Source: Phallus indusiatus (lineage: Eukaryota; Basidiomycota; Agaricomycetes; Phallales; Phallaceae). From it: a DNA stretch of 64,000 nt. The stretch spans positions 806,001 through 870,000 of the forward strand of contig JAQFWX010000003.1 of the NCBI GenBank assembly GCA_027605045.1, written 5' to 3'. The notes beneath the pieces were generated by a model. That model was not told the origin of the DNA and ran no database searches. It saw nothing but the letters and a program-made list of their open reading frames with translations. This document shows positions 34,639-46,275 of the stretch, in pieces; the stretch's first letter is position 1, and each line of letters opens with the position of its first letter. Both the position numbers and the translations under genes were made by a program.

Positions 34639-36283
34639 AAATAAATGTATGTTTGTCTGGGGTGGAAGTGGCAGTTATTTAATGATTGTTGTTCTGGTTT
34701 TTATCTTGTAGCTCTACACTGATTACAATCTGAATTGAATCTCTTTGTTGTAAACTATTGCGTATTATTCTCTCTAGTATTCTCTTGGAATAGTTTCTGC
34801 CAGCAGCAGCGCCTGTTCCCTGCACCAGAGCGCAATTTGAGTTTGTTTTAGGTACCACACGATATGCCAATATGCCCCGACCAAAAACAAAGCATAAGAT
34901 AATAAGTACTAGCTCCAAACTAGCTCTGCAAACTTGGGACTCTCCCTAAGCGTGGGAAACTAGCTGAGACATCGATTCTAGCCCGCTGAATTTCCGAATT
35001 GAAATTCAGACAGCAACCTTCAGTTCTACTTATTCACAACTTAATTATCCCTTTCTTTTTCCTTGAACTATGCGTAAACATGTCTGCCAAAAACAAAGCA
35101 ATAAAAAAAGCTTTCCATGAGAACAGACAGAAACAGCCAGTAAGACGATATTATTCATTGATACCTGATACCCGATAATAATAACGAGCTCTGTGGCTGG
35201 TTTCGTCCAATCAAGTGCTTTGAGCTAACCTTGACGAACTGCGAACGACCTTTGAAGAGAATTGGAGAAACAGAATTAACGAAAAGTTAATGCAAAAAAA
35301 TATGGAATCATACAAATCATATGTATATATGAGTCTTTGTCTCAGAAAATCGATTACTCCCGCTAACACATTGCTCGTCAGTTAAAGAATTGTTAAAATG
35401 GATCAGGTTTCATCAACCTCATCAACTGTATCCAAAACCTGGTCGCGCAGGAACTGAAATGCAAGTGGGACGATATAGATACCTCGAAAAGGCGGTTACT
35501 GGCTACGCAAACTCTCGAGTCTCTCATCAAGTGACAGGAAGGTCTTCAATTAAGGAGATTGCAAACTACCTTTGCAGCAAGAACTCGGCGTGTAAAGAGG
35601 GAAACATCGCCACTCAATCTGCGAAGTTTGGGAAGCTATAGAAATGTTGCGTATGGGCAAAAAAACCGCAAGATATTATGCGCGTGTTTTACGCTATATT
35701 GCCAGACAGACGACATGCAATAATCAGATCTATGCTTCGTTCATTCCCCTCTGTCTTTCCAACATCGCTTTTCGCCTTTGTCATGTACAACTGTTTATAT
35801 TCTTCAATAACTCCTCTTCATGTGATTCATAGATCCTAAACATTGCTCATATCACTATCAGTTATTTTGTCGGTGACAAACGTACTCTCTTATTCGACGT
35901 CCTCATCATCATTACACTGGCAATCGCACGTTTCAGACCGTGAAATTCCGGGTGCATTCTCTTCTTATATTTGGCACATTGCTTGGAAATCGAAAGTTTG
36001 GGTTTGCAATGGTTACAATTGTATCGACATAGGTTATCCGAATTTGTAATTCTCTCGTAACATACGAATACTATCATACTTAGGAATGATCGTTTAAACC
36101 ATTGATACGACGCCGCTGTTTCCAATCATCTTTATGCGATCATTCAGGCGTGTCACATGTGTTAGTGCTTGCCATTGCTGGCAGCTTGCTGCTCTCCAAT
36201 TACCTGAAGTAGCCTCTCGCGAGGCCTTGGAGAGTGACTAATCTTGCCGCTCCGCTCTCATCCTTCTATACCATCAGCGCTGC
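34639..36283. other. Largest poorly explained interval (1.6 kb)
   Basis: The longest stretch without a confident gene. The first 0.4 kb is the 3' side of the Zn2Cys6 gene and the last 0.6 kb lies upstream of the RhoGEF gene. The middle (about 35080-35640) holds coding-like plus-strand fragments described separately. No transposon termini, long repeats or RNA gene could be recognised. Confidence 0.4.
35080..35641 (+). CDS. Possible small spliced gene of unknown function
   Basis: Several plus-strand fragments look coding although none matches a family I know. An ATG at 35080 opens MSAKNKAIKKAFHENRQKQP and runs straight into a good donor (CCA|GTAAGA, exon end about 35139). A second fragment at about 35225-35322 reads NLDELRTTFEENWRNRINEK, which is amphipathic and helical-looking. 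A third at about 35407-35530 reads INLINCIQNLVAQELKCKWD, then DIDTSKRRLLATQTLESLIK. The splice phases between fragments do not close cleanly in my hands, so exon edges and the 3' end are guesses. It could be a small coiled-coil protein, a decayed gene or chance. Confidence 0.3.
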
Positions 36284-39270
36284 ATGTTTTCAACATCCCC
36301 CCATCTCCCAGAGCTTTCCTTTACACAAGATAGCCTTCTCAACTCACACATGCAAGCATCCGTACCGTTCAATGACCAGTCATCACCATCAGCTTCTGGT
36401 GCCTCCGCGCGGACAGATACTCACGGAAAACAGCTCCCACCTCCGCCTATAGCAGATTCAGTAAATGGAGTCTCCCCGAAGCCAAAAAGTAAACAAGGCA
36501 AAAAACCGAATCCCCTGGTCGATTTAGTCCAGACAGAGGAGAATTACGTTACTATGCTTGCCGCTACCATACGCGTCAGTTGCTTAATGTAAAAATGATT
36601 GTAGCTGTGTCTAATCTCATGCATTCAGAAAGTTGCTGCTGCATGGACGAGATCAAATCTACCACCCAAGGAGCTTGATACCATGTTCAGGGGAATAGAA
36701 GCCGTGTTCAAAGCAAATCGTCGGTTATTATCTGTCAGTACTCTCATCATTGTGTTACTTCTGCTTCTGACTTTAATTAAAGCAATTGAAAGAGGTAGAC
36801 CAAGATCCTAATAACCCAGATTCCGCGAGAGCATTTGGTGATATCTTAATGAATTGGGTAGGCCGAATTCCGTCTCCTGAGATTACTTGTCAGATTCACC
36901 AACCATTTATTAGATTGTCGATCTGAAAACCGTATATCAAGTTTGCCAATAATTATCTCACCGGGTTTAATCCTGACACGTGGGCTCCAATAGCGTCCAA
37001 TACAGCACTTCCCCAGATTTTGCAGGCTCTCACCGGAGAATTCCCTCCCGACTCGTTTTCGCCAACCCCGATTCCTTCGTGGTCTTTGGACTCATTATTC
37101 GCATTACCCCGGTCGCGCCTAAAATATTATCGAAAGTTATATACCCGTTTACTCAAAAGTACCGAACCCGGTCGAAGCGACCATGATCTACTTGTGGATG
37201 CCATTCATAAACTGGATGCCTTACTAGAGACACTATCACAGCGTGCAGAAATTAATGTCGGTGGCCAGGATATTACACAACAAATTAATTTACGTTCAGC
37301 TGGCCTCAACGAGACAAATCACAATGTCAACACGCAAAGTGAAGTTCCACAAGACTCAAAAACCGAACTACGCTCTCCGCCTGCCGAGAAAACTTTGGAG
37401 TATGGGTTTTCCTCAGATTAAGTTTTTGACTGTTCTTACAATTATTCAGACCACGAACTCCGGACCGGCCACCAACGTCTTCAACGAACTCAAATCTCAC
37501 TATCACTGAATTGGAGCAGAAATTAAACGCAGAATCCGTTTTAGATTTATTTACTTTAAATCCCAGAGTATGCATTGCTTTCGATCACAATTCGTTCAAG
37601 AGTGTTGATAACAATGTTGTTAGCCTATCCAACCACAACTCAACTCGCCATCGTTACCCTTTACAAGAACGATCCGTTTGACAAAGGACGTAGAGATATA
37701 TTTTACACCCAAGTCCCTTCCCGAGAGTAGTCAATCACATCCTCAAGGATGCATATTCCTCTTAACCGATCTCTTACTCTTATGCGAGAAAGCATCTTCT
37801 AAACTCAAACTACTATATCCTCCACTAGCTGCTAAGCACCTAAGAGTATTGGAGCCGCCCTCTGACGGTAAGCCATAAATTATATTCTGGCTTTAATTAA
37901 AGTGACGATTCTGCGTGGAGATGCCATCTTGCAAATCCTCGTTTTGAAAAAGGAAACAATTACCCTACGTCTGAGGTCCATTGCTGACCGCGATCACTTG
38001 CTAAAGCACTTCAATAAGTGTATAGAAGACGCATCAACATGTATGCTCCTGTTGTGTTCCCTGTGTACCTGTCTTTAATATCAGTTTTCTAGTACCGACC
38101 CTCCGTAGTCAATCTCCACCACCGCCCGTCCCTCCTTTGAAAGTGAAAAAAGCTGATGCCGCGGGCAAAATGCCTTCCACAGAAAATGTTTTACAGAAAC
38201 CACAACCCAATCCACCCCAAGATGATATTCCTATTCGTCAACTATCTCTTAATCATACTGTAAACCACTCTCAGGCCTTTTCTGAAGGGACACCCAATGA
38301 GATGCCATTCCACGGTCACCCTGACTTACCCAATAATTCAAGAAGGACGTCAGCTTTACGCATTCCCCAACTTCCGACTCTGCAGGCTGATTTGTCTCCC
38401 GCTCAACCTCCCGCACCACAGAATCTGTACATCCCTCCTCCCAGAGGTGCAAGTAATGCATTTCATCCCGACCCAAATCGGCCCAATGCTGGTCAACCAT
38501 ATTTCGAACCTATTTCCAACCATCATCATATGAATGTTACATCTCAAGGTCGTCCACTGACACCGAACTTGACACATTTCCCGAATGGGCAGTCAGGACC
38601 TGACTGGAACGGCGGACCTCCGCTCCACGATAATCCCATGCTGCGCAAAAGCGTCTCAACGACACATTTGAATGATACATATCACCACCCAGCCCGCATT
38701 TTACCTCTGCAACAAAATGGTTTGCCTCCCGGAGCGTTTCCACCTGCCAATCGTCAGAATACACTCACCGTACCTCAAAGGCAGTCAAGAGACTCCCTTT
38801 CATCGTATCATACCCAGTCGCGAGCAAACTCAATATCAGTAAATTCATGGAGATCAACGCACGATAGCCCGCCAGGATCACCGGTTGAAGACGATCGTCG
38901 GTTCTCGGGACCTGTCGTATCGAGTATCGCTGCTGAATTCAAATGCAAAGTTTTTTTGAAGCTACAGCATGGCCAATGGAAAAGTTTGGGCTCCGCCAAG
39001 TTGACACTCTATCTTCAGAAACCTACAAATGTCAAACAACTAGTGGCTGAATCCGATTCAAAAGATAAAGCACGGCTCATATCTACCATCGTATTGACAG
39101 ATGGCGTGGAGCGTGTTGGTAAAACGGGAGTTGCCATTGAATTGAGCGATAAAGGATCTCGAACGGGTATTGTCTATTTGATTCAGCTGCGAAACGACGC
39201 TTCTGCCAACAAACTCTTTGATAGTTTGTTGGCTGGCTCTGACCGAGCAGCAAGCCGAACCAATTCATAG
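36284..39270 (+). CDS. Rho guanine nucleotide exchange factor (DH-PH)
   Basis: The ATG at 36284 gives MFSTSPHLPELSFTQDSLLN and a Ser/Pro-rich N-terminus. The DH (RhoGEF) domain begins PNPLVDLVQTEENYVTMLAA. It continues with PPKELDTMFRGIEAVFKANR, KEVDQDPNNPDSARAFGDIL, FNPDTWAPIASNTALPQ and SRLKYYRKLYTRLLKST. A PH-like domain follows (LTKDVEIYFTPKSLPE, GCIFLLTDLLLLCEKAS, VLKKETITLRLRSIADRDHL). A long Pro/Asn/His-rich linker leads to a second folded region at the C-terminus (FKCKVFLKLQHGQWKSLGSA, LTLYLQKPTNVKQLVAE, RTGIVYLIQLRNDASANKL) with the look of another PH/RanBP1-like beta sandwich. Such proteins activate Rho/Rac/Cdc42 GTPases for polarity and cell-wall growth. Several introns interrupt the first half; the second half is a long open exon. 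Confidence 0.87.
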
Positions 39271-39332
39271 AGTTTAAATATTTGTCACGCTTTTTATTCG
39301 AATTCTCGCATAGGATTGTTTTTTAGAGTATA

Positions 39333-40978
39333 TTATTTCGAACTCATTATTTCTACGACCAAGCTGATATGATCGCTACCGCATTTATTTTTCATTGGTA
39401 GAGCTGGTTCAAGGGCGGAGGTATCTGGTATCTGAAGAAAACCCTGTAACTCTATGTCCCCATCCATAATAAATATATAATCTAGGATTAACTTTATAAA
39501 TAAAAATTATAATAGATATGCAACTCGTGTCCTTACCTAGTGTGGATTTCCAAAAATGAGTATAGCTTGTCCATGCAGGTTCGTAATATCCAAGTCTTCG
39601 TGAAGGAAATGAGTCTTTCAGCCGACTGCCAAAGACGATCGGGGAGGATTGTTCTATCCTCATTCGTTGTGCTTCTTCATAGGCGCTTCTCAAAGGAGAT
39701 AATCTTCGAAATGAAGTAAGTATCTCCTCATTCGACAGTAGCATGTCATCAGCCCGTGCAGCTCGTGAATCCGTGATTTCTACATCAGGATCAACGTTTT
39801 CGTCCGCAGGACCAGTAGTCTTTGAATCGGCCAAAGTACTGTCAATAGAGACATGAATAACTCGGGATTCGTCTATTCTCTTCCACTGCTCTGATGATAG
39901 GGTTTCGCCTACTAATAAGGCATATCCGGGATCCGTAGGTGGGAAATTAAAATCTAGATGACTGTTTGGATAATTTGAACAGCTGAGAAAAATATTGGTT
40001 ACCTCCGGCAATTATACATGGCCAGTCATTGAGTCCGTGTTCTTGCCGAAAGTGTTGAATCTCCCGTAATAGCAGGATCGATTGTCTTGAGACAGCAAGT
40101 ATATATGAGGTATGTACTCGGATAGTTTATGAACTTGCCTGATACGCTCGTAGGTAAATCTGACATGTACTTAATATATGGGACCGCTAGAGAAAGGAAG
40201 AATTACCTTGGATGCCAAAATAAATGGGTAGTTACAACGACTATGCCGGTAGATGTATTCAATCTTTTTAGACCCAACACTAGTCCAACGTTCTTAGTGC
40301 GTCTAGTTCGCTCTTTGAAGCCGTCATTAAACCTGCCGCCTTCATTTGTAATACGATCGTCGTAATATACCACTGAATGTGCAACTTTTTCAAATAAATT
40401 TGACGAATAAGCAATAATGCATCCATGACGTTTTCCAGGTCCGCATGCATATGAATGACCATACGAGGCATTTTGAAGCATGGGTATCAACTTCTCTAGA
40501 CGATCTGCCTCCTAGAATACATAGATAGATTGAGATGAGGGCGCTGATGGGATAACCCCTATAGTACCTGGAGGCATATGATATCGGCCTTGTTCGTAAG
40601 GATCTCGTTAAACAGCATCCCTTCGCGTTGACTCGCTTTCAAACAATCGCTAATGCACTCAAGTGAGCTGGACCTATTAGCTGCCACAATTCGGATGGAC
40701 AGACCTCGTCGGAAATAGATCTCTTCCTGATTAGTGCTTGTATCAAAGCGAACATATATATTCTCATGTGTCCGAGATTGACATACTGATTAACGTTTGA
40801 GCCAGCATCTATAAATCTTATTGAACGGCTCGAAAAAAAAGTAGAATAACGACGCGCGTACGTTCCAGGACATGATTTTGATTTTATGCGGTGAGTCATC
40901 TGGGGTAGATAAAGTCTTCCATTCCCTAGGTATAATTGGCGATTTCTCTCTCAAAGACTTCAAGTCGTACGAAGTCAT
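39333..40978 (-). CDS. Endonuclease/exonuclease/phosphatase protein, Angel/NGL type
   Basis: A CCR4-related deadenylase/RNase family member. The ATG at 40978 gives MTSYDLKSLREKSPIIPREW, then KIKIMSWN at the first active-site strand. After splicing it has RSSSLECISDCLKASQREGM, NEILTNKADIICLQ|EADRLEKL with the metal-binding Glu, GPGKRHGCIIAYSS, VVVTTHLFWHPR, a DFNFPPTDPGYALL segment (the NDFNS-like motif is altered) and a C-terminal GSDHISLVVEI with the catalytic Asp-His pair. An acidic insert (about 50 residues, DENVDPDVEITDSRAA) precedes the last third. Yeast Ngl2 trims 5.8S rRNA; Angel proteins act as 2',3'-cyclic phosphatases or deadenylases. The exact substrate cannot be told. It faces the RhoGEF gene tail to tail, 62 bp apart. 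Confidence 0.85.
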
Positions 40979-41075
40979 TGGGAAGCGATAGGGCTGTCAC
41001 CGTGACACGCGCCTAGTCAGATTGAGCTCCAGTGAGTATTTCATACATACAGCGATTTCCGGAAATTTTACATTC

Positions 41076-41990
41076 ATGGCGTCAACCGGGGCGAAATCAG
41101 TGTGGGCCCGCGACACGATCGACAAAGCTTTACGAGAGGATGTAGAGGTAAATCCGCCAAAGCGCATAACCCGCGTTAGAATACATACAGTTTAGTAATT
41201 CCGTCATCAGGCTGGTACAGTTTCATATAACGATCTCGAACGGACTAAGAAGTTTGCGTCGGATGCTATTCATTATCAATACTATGCGGTGAATGAGTCT
41301 TGTCAGATATGCTTTCATCCCCAGAAATTAATCTTTCACTCAGACATTTGCTGGAGTCGGTGCTGTAGCAGGCACCGTCTTCTATCAACACTGGTACCGC
41401 CGTCGACCCTTTAACCTGCGTTCTTTAGTTCTTCTTCCGCTAGTATACACTGTTGGATCCGCTCCTTTTTGGCTTATACAGGTGCGATTCGTGTCAAGCG
41501 ACATTGTGATATGGCCAAGTATTCACTTCCGACTCTCTTAAAGGCCAGTGCTTTTAGGCAGTATCAACGCAGTTTGGAAAATCGTGAAACAACTATGAAG
41601 GCGTTGTTGAAAAGCCGTGGAATGGTCGTTTTGACGGCTGGTGAAGATCCACAACGTGCCCGCGACCAACCAGTGGATAATGCCAGCGGCACAGATAATC
41701 ATCCAGGTAGAATAATGCCATTTCGTTTTTTAATTGAATAATAATTCTAGTTTGACGTGGTAGGATCTCGTTGGGAGGAGCTTCGCAGAAAAGCAGGCAC
41801 AGCTGAACCATCCTCATGGGACAGAATACGTCAGAGTCATGAAAAGACGCGATACAACGCGCAGCCTAAACAAGCAAGAGCGACACCTTCGTCAGGGGAA
41901 ACGGAGGATACCTCCTCATACGAAAGAGATATTGAACAAGCAAAATTTGACGCGTTATTGGAAGCGGAACGGAAGATGTCAGATTCATGA
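41076..41990 (+). CDS. Small two-helix membrane protein of unknown function
   Basis: The ATG at 41076 gives MASTGAKSVWARDTIDKALR. Introns then join VEAGTVSYNDLERTKKFASD, a hydrophobic pair of helices (TFAGVGAVAGTVFYQHWY, then LRSLVLLPLVYTVGSAPFWL), ASAFRQYQRSLENRETTMKA and a polar C-terminus with GSRWEELRRKAGTAEPSSWD. The third intron ends TCTTAAAG|GCC AGT and the fourth ends GGTAG|GATCTCG; both are needed to keep frame. The charged turn HWYRRRPF between the helices suggests a hairpin. Topology and size would fit an organelle membrane protein, mitochondrial for example, but I do not recognise the family. It starts 97 bp from the divergent Angel/NGL-type gene. Confidence 0.75.
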
Positions 41991-42117
41991 TTTTGATTGC
42001 ATTGTTACGGGTTTTGTAGATATTAGGTATATGCATGTATCATTAGTTGAACCTTTGTACACAAAAAAATCTATTGTTCTATCCAAAAAATATACAAATT
42101 TGAAGCGAAGGGAGGCC

Positions 42118-43614
42118 TTACTCCTTCGGCTTTTTGGATCTAACATAAATATTGGAGTAATCCACCTCGCGATGTCCGTTGACAACTTTCCCTGTAAGTC
42201 CTTTTTCGCTCATCATTGTTTTCAGTAAGTCGAGAAAATCAACGATAGTCTGTGGACTGGTTTGAATGTGGACGACGAGCCTTGAACCTCCCGTTTTAAT
42301 AGAGGGAGTAAGTGCGCAGCTCTTTCAGTAATTTCTTCGTAACTTAACCCAATTGGTGCCGGGTCATAGAAAATCTGTTAATCGACTGAATTAGCCTGCC
42401 TGAAGCGAAGAGAAAACTGAACTGGAATACCATGCATGTTTCTGCAGATACCAGAATTTGAGCACCAAGGTCCTCAGTCCTGCCTCCAGTTGACGAGCCA
42501 GCTGATGGACACCGGGAAGTAGTTTGAAATTATTAGACAGAGCATATGCAGCGCAGCCAACTAATATTCCGGTCTGACGCATTCCACCTCCAAAAATCTT
42601 TCTAAGACCTCGCGCACGGGTAATGAGGGCTTTACTGCCTACTAGACAGGAGCCTACAGGTGCGCCTTAAAGAAACATTAGTTATGGTATTTGATCATAT
42701 AACGAAATATTCACCTAAGCCCTTGCTAAAGCAGCAACTAACCGAATCAAAGGGAGCAGCCAGAATATCTAACGGGGTTCCTGTTTCGGCTGCGACGTGC
42801 CAAATGCGGGCACCATCTAAATGCATGCGAACATCAAGCGACTTGGCATACTCCGAGATTTTGACAATCTCGTCTTGAGGGAAAATGCAACCGTTCAACG
42901 TGTTTTCCAAGGCTATTACCTTTGTGTTGGCACTGATTAATGTAGAGAAAAAATTAGTCATGAAAAACAGACAAGACGTTCGAAGACGGACAAATGGATG
43001 TCGTTCTCATTTACGATATGTTTTTCTACGTCCTGTAGAGTAAGGTGATGACCTTGGCACAAATGTTAATGGGACAATACGAAGAAATTAGAAGGAATGG
43101 ATGACCTCACCATCAGAAGGGATTACCGGAATTACAGTAGCTTGAGAATGATAGGCGGCACCACCAGCTTCATACCTAAATATGTTTTGTGAATGCTACA
43201 AGACATAGGAAAAAAGGACGCTTACCGATGAATATGAGAACGAATGTCGCAAAGCACGGAGTGCGGTGGTTGGAAGAGGTGAGCTCTCAGAGCCAATTGA
43301 TTGGACATTGTTCCAGAGGAAACGAAGATTGCGGCTTCTTTTCCAAACAATTTGGCTACATGTGCCTCTAATATTTTGGTGGAAGGTTCCTCGTAGACAT
43401 CGTCTCCCAGGGAAGATCGCACGGCGTATTCGTACATTTCTGCCGTAGGAGCTATGCGATGATATGTTACTGAAAGTTTGAGTTGTCTCCAACGCTGCAT
43501 TTCTTACCAGTGATGGTATCCGCTGTATGAAAAATAAAAATAGGAATTTTAATACCACAAGGTCGATTAGCATATAGGCTTACAGGCAAAACTGCGTGAG
43601 ATAGCAAGCCTCAT
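42118..43614 (-). CDS. GLY1: L-threonine aldolase with an apparent -1 frameshift near the 3' end
   Basis: A PLP-dependent enzyme that cleaves threonine to glycine and acetaldehyde. From SDTITAPTAEMYEYAVRSSL it reads GDDVYEEPSTKILEAHVAKL, FGKEAAIFVSSGTMSNQLAL, IRSHIHRYEAGGAAYHSQA, IALENTLNGCIFPQDE, MHLDGARIWHVAAE and the PLP-lysine motif CFSKGLGAPVGS. The last exon starts IFYDPAPIGLSYEEITERAA. At 42291-42297 the frame must move by -1 at AAAACGG to continue GGSRLVVHIQTSPQTIVDFL; read straight, it ends about 75 nt later in a non-homologous tail. With the shift, the stop is at 42118. The ATG at 43614 (MRLAISRSF) is the simplest start, but a further upstream exon is possible. Confidence 0.85.
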
Positions 43615-44020
43615 GGAATCGAGGTCAATACCAAGACTGACGTCGACTTTCGCAGACTCGAAAATTCTGAAGAAACGTTAGTTGACATCTCAAAAAACCA
43701 AGGATGATATCCAGTCAACGATTACGAGAGAAAGTCGAGCAGCACAAAACTTCCCCGGAACCGGCCCGAGCTTCTTTCGCCGACTCATCATCCTGCCGTA
43801 TGTAATCGATACTTCAACACAGAGTCAAACTTGTGTATTTTCTCGAGACTCATTCATCTAACGAGGAAAAGGAGGAAACCAATGCGACAAGATGGATTAC
43901 ACTGGATTGAAGACAGGCCGGGGGTTCGGCGCAACATCTACCATGGCTTGCACGAGCCATTAATTGGAATGAAATTTGAAACCCAGCAAACTATCCGGCT
44001 TCCATCTCTGTCTCTGTGTC
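43615..44020. other. Divergent intergenic region, possible upstream exon of threonine aldolase
   Basis: About 400 bp between two divergent genes. On the minus strand a coding-like stretch with IFESAKVDVSLGIDLDS runs directly into the threonine aldolase start at 43614 and follows a plausible acceptor. An ATG-led frame (MMSRRKKLGP) lies near 43793. I could not join them in phase, so the true 5' end of the aldolase is unsettled. Confidence 0.35.
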
Positions 44021-44429
44021 ATGGGTAATGTGAGTACTTGAAATGAGGAGACATCTTGGTATATCTGACACAGTAGACAACTTCTTTCTAGGGTGCCAAA
44101 GCTCAGCAAAAACGCGAACGAGCAACCAAGGGTGCTCCAAAGGAGGCCAAGAGTTCGCTGAAGGTCAACGAACAGGCGAAAAACATTCAATGCGAAGTCT
44201 GCAAACAGACATTCGTGAGTCATTCTGTAGCTCGTGAAAATGGTGATTTTGTCTTATTTGTTCTTACACAGCTCATCACCACTAGACAACCTGCGTAAGG
44301 GCTTTTCTTTCATCTATTCATGCTGACCGCCGGCTAACTTATTACTACACATGTAGACTAGAGGAGCACGCCTCAAATAAACATTCAAAGACGATCGACG
44401 TCTGCTTTCCCAAGTTTGTCAAGTCCTGA
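44021..44429 (+). CDS. Small zinc-finger protein of the At2g23090/zf-SERF-like family
   Basis: Exons 44021-44029, 44092-44214, 44272-44294 and 44357-44429 total 228 nt, or 75 residues. The first coding exon is just ATG GGT AAT. The protein starts MGNGAKAQQKRERATKGAPK, a basic 4F5/SERF-like N-terminus. It continues IQCEVCKQTFLITTRQPALE, EHASNKHSKTIDVCFPKF, with the C-x2-C...H-x4-H zinc finger of small eukaryotic proteins like Arabidopsis At2g23090. The function of this family is not established. Exon sum and splice phases are fully consistent. Confidence 0.85.
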
Positions 44430-44640
44430 CCAGCTCTCAGTTGGTCGTTCCTCAGGGCTCTTGTCGACTTCGTTTGTTTGTCCATGTTGCACATCGTTCT
44501 TCAATAGGCTATCTTTTTTCTCATTTCAAATCAAATCAAGATCACTCCATCCAGTGGAATGGGTCGGTAAAATATTCCAAAATGACACTGTCCGTGAATA
44601 TACATACCAATAATCATGATAAAAAAAGACAAGCAGCAGA

Positions 44641-46275
44641 TCACTGATATTTTATAAGCCACCAGCTTCCCACTCCTATTGCTAGCACGACCCCTATAGC
44701 CCGAAGAATAATAACCACTATTAAGGCCTTTCGTACGGCTGCGTAAAACGTGTTTAGAGCCGTTCCAGTCCAATTTATTCTTTTGTATAAGAATTTTATC
44801 ACCACGTATAACAGAAAAAAACGATAAAGCAACACACCGCTTATCATTGCTTCCACCGGATTGAACGCTGGCCTCCCACCCCCGAACAACCTCTCGATAA
44901 CGTTTTCCAAATACCCTACAAACCGGTAAATCAACTACTTAGACGACGTCAGAAGGAGTAGAGAATCTTACCAAATCCAGAAATTTACATCGGGGTACGA
45001 GAACCGAGGAAAGATGGATCTGAAGGATGAGCCGTAATTTCAGTTTGTGATCATTAGACAAGTATGAAATGAAAGCATTTTACGTGAGTGAAGGTGCCAT
45101 TGCCAAATTTATTGCATGGTCGGTGTCAACGGGATGTGGAGTGAAAGCGTAATCGGTTGGGCTACCAGGGGCTTTTTCACTCGGAGAAAAAGAATCCGGC
45201 ATGCACGCCAGTAAATCCAGAGTCATGCCCAATGTTAATCCCCACAACTTGAGGAAATGATGGCGACTTATTTGGGCCTTTTCACTTTGTTCTGCTTTCT
45301 TTTCCCACGCTGTATTTAATACTATCGCGGAGAATTGCATGCTACCGACAAGAATACGGACGAGTATTTTAATCCATGAGTGCTTTGGAGCTAGTCTTGA
45401 AGCAACGTCGACGGTAACATAAGACCATATTGATTTCTGTCGTACTAATCTCGAGAGCGGCATCCAATGTATTGTTGTTTCGGGAGGGGGATCAACTGAA
45501 ATAGGACTCGGAGTGACCTGAAGGAAAACTAAAACCAGCAATAAACACAATGTCGGAATAGCAAGTTCTGTAAAAAAAATTACCGAAGGGAGATAGTATC
45601 ATTAGAAGGCGTTTTCCTAACGATGTTGTGATTTCTCGATCATCTAGTTGACCGACACAAATAAAATCCTTTTCGGCCAAATCGAGGCCAATTTCTTCCC
45701 AAGTTTGTCTCATAGCTATTCATGAAAACAAAAAGTTGAATGAGACTGATCATTACTTTCAAATAAAACCATTGACTTACCTGTATAGTGACCTCCTTCA
45801 TCGCCTTCTTCCACCCTTCCACCAGGAAAAGCAACATGTGCTTCTTTTGAAAAACGGTTGGTTTCTGGACCGTCGCCTTTCCGTCTGTGTATAAATAAGA
45901 TCTCAGCCCTCGCTTTCGGGGCATTTACCCAATCCAGTTGGAAAAATTCTGTCAGACCGGACGGCTCTGGTGATATACTGGGTAGTGGGAAGTTGGGTGG
46001 GGGAATGACGCGAAGAACAATGGCGACAGCAGCACGACGGGGTTCTGTATAACAACAACAGACGTTGTCAGAATGTAAATACATCTATACAGCTGAGAAG
46101 AAAGAGAAAAAGGCACTCGCGAGTTGGGGGTGATGCAATTATCCGAGGTGGTGTTGATCGAACTCTTTGCAACGCGTGCGCTAGTTGATTTATAACAAGC
46201 CGTTCGTCTGAAACAACCAGAGGTCATTTGAAAATCATCCCAGAAGGAAGGACAAGAGTTACCATTATCATCCAT
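44641..46275 (-). CDS. Nudix hydrolase (CoA diphosphatase-like) with C-terminal membrane segment
   Basis: The ATG at 46275 opens a 13-nt exon (MDDN), which splices to DERLVINQLAHALQRVRSTP and then PRRAAVAIVLRVIPPP. The Nudix region reads RAEILFIHRRKGDGPET, HVAFPGGRVEEGDEGGHYTA and MRQTWEEIGLDLAEKDFI. The Nudix box is recognisable but has Gln where the first Glu of REUxEE is expected, while the metal-binding EE pair is kept. Then come DDREITTSLGKRLLMILSPF and PETTIHWMPLSRLV. The C-terminal half is unusual for the family: NPVEAMISGVLLYRFFLLY and VRKALIVVIILRAIGVVLAI are membrane helices. The related PCD1/NUDT7 proteins hydrolyse CoA derivatives in peroxisomes; the substrate here is inferred only. 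Confidence 0.82.

Noticed and set aside
41469..41741. 90-codon frame starting MAYTGAIRVKRH
   Set aside because: Its first part is intronic; the conserved phase joins FWLIQ directly to ASAFRQYQRS.
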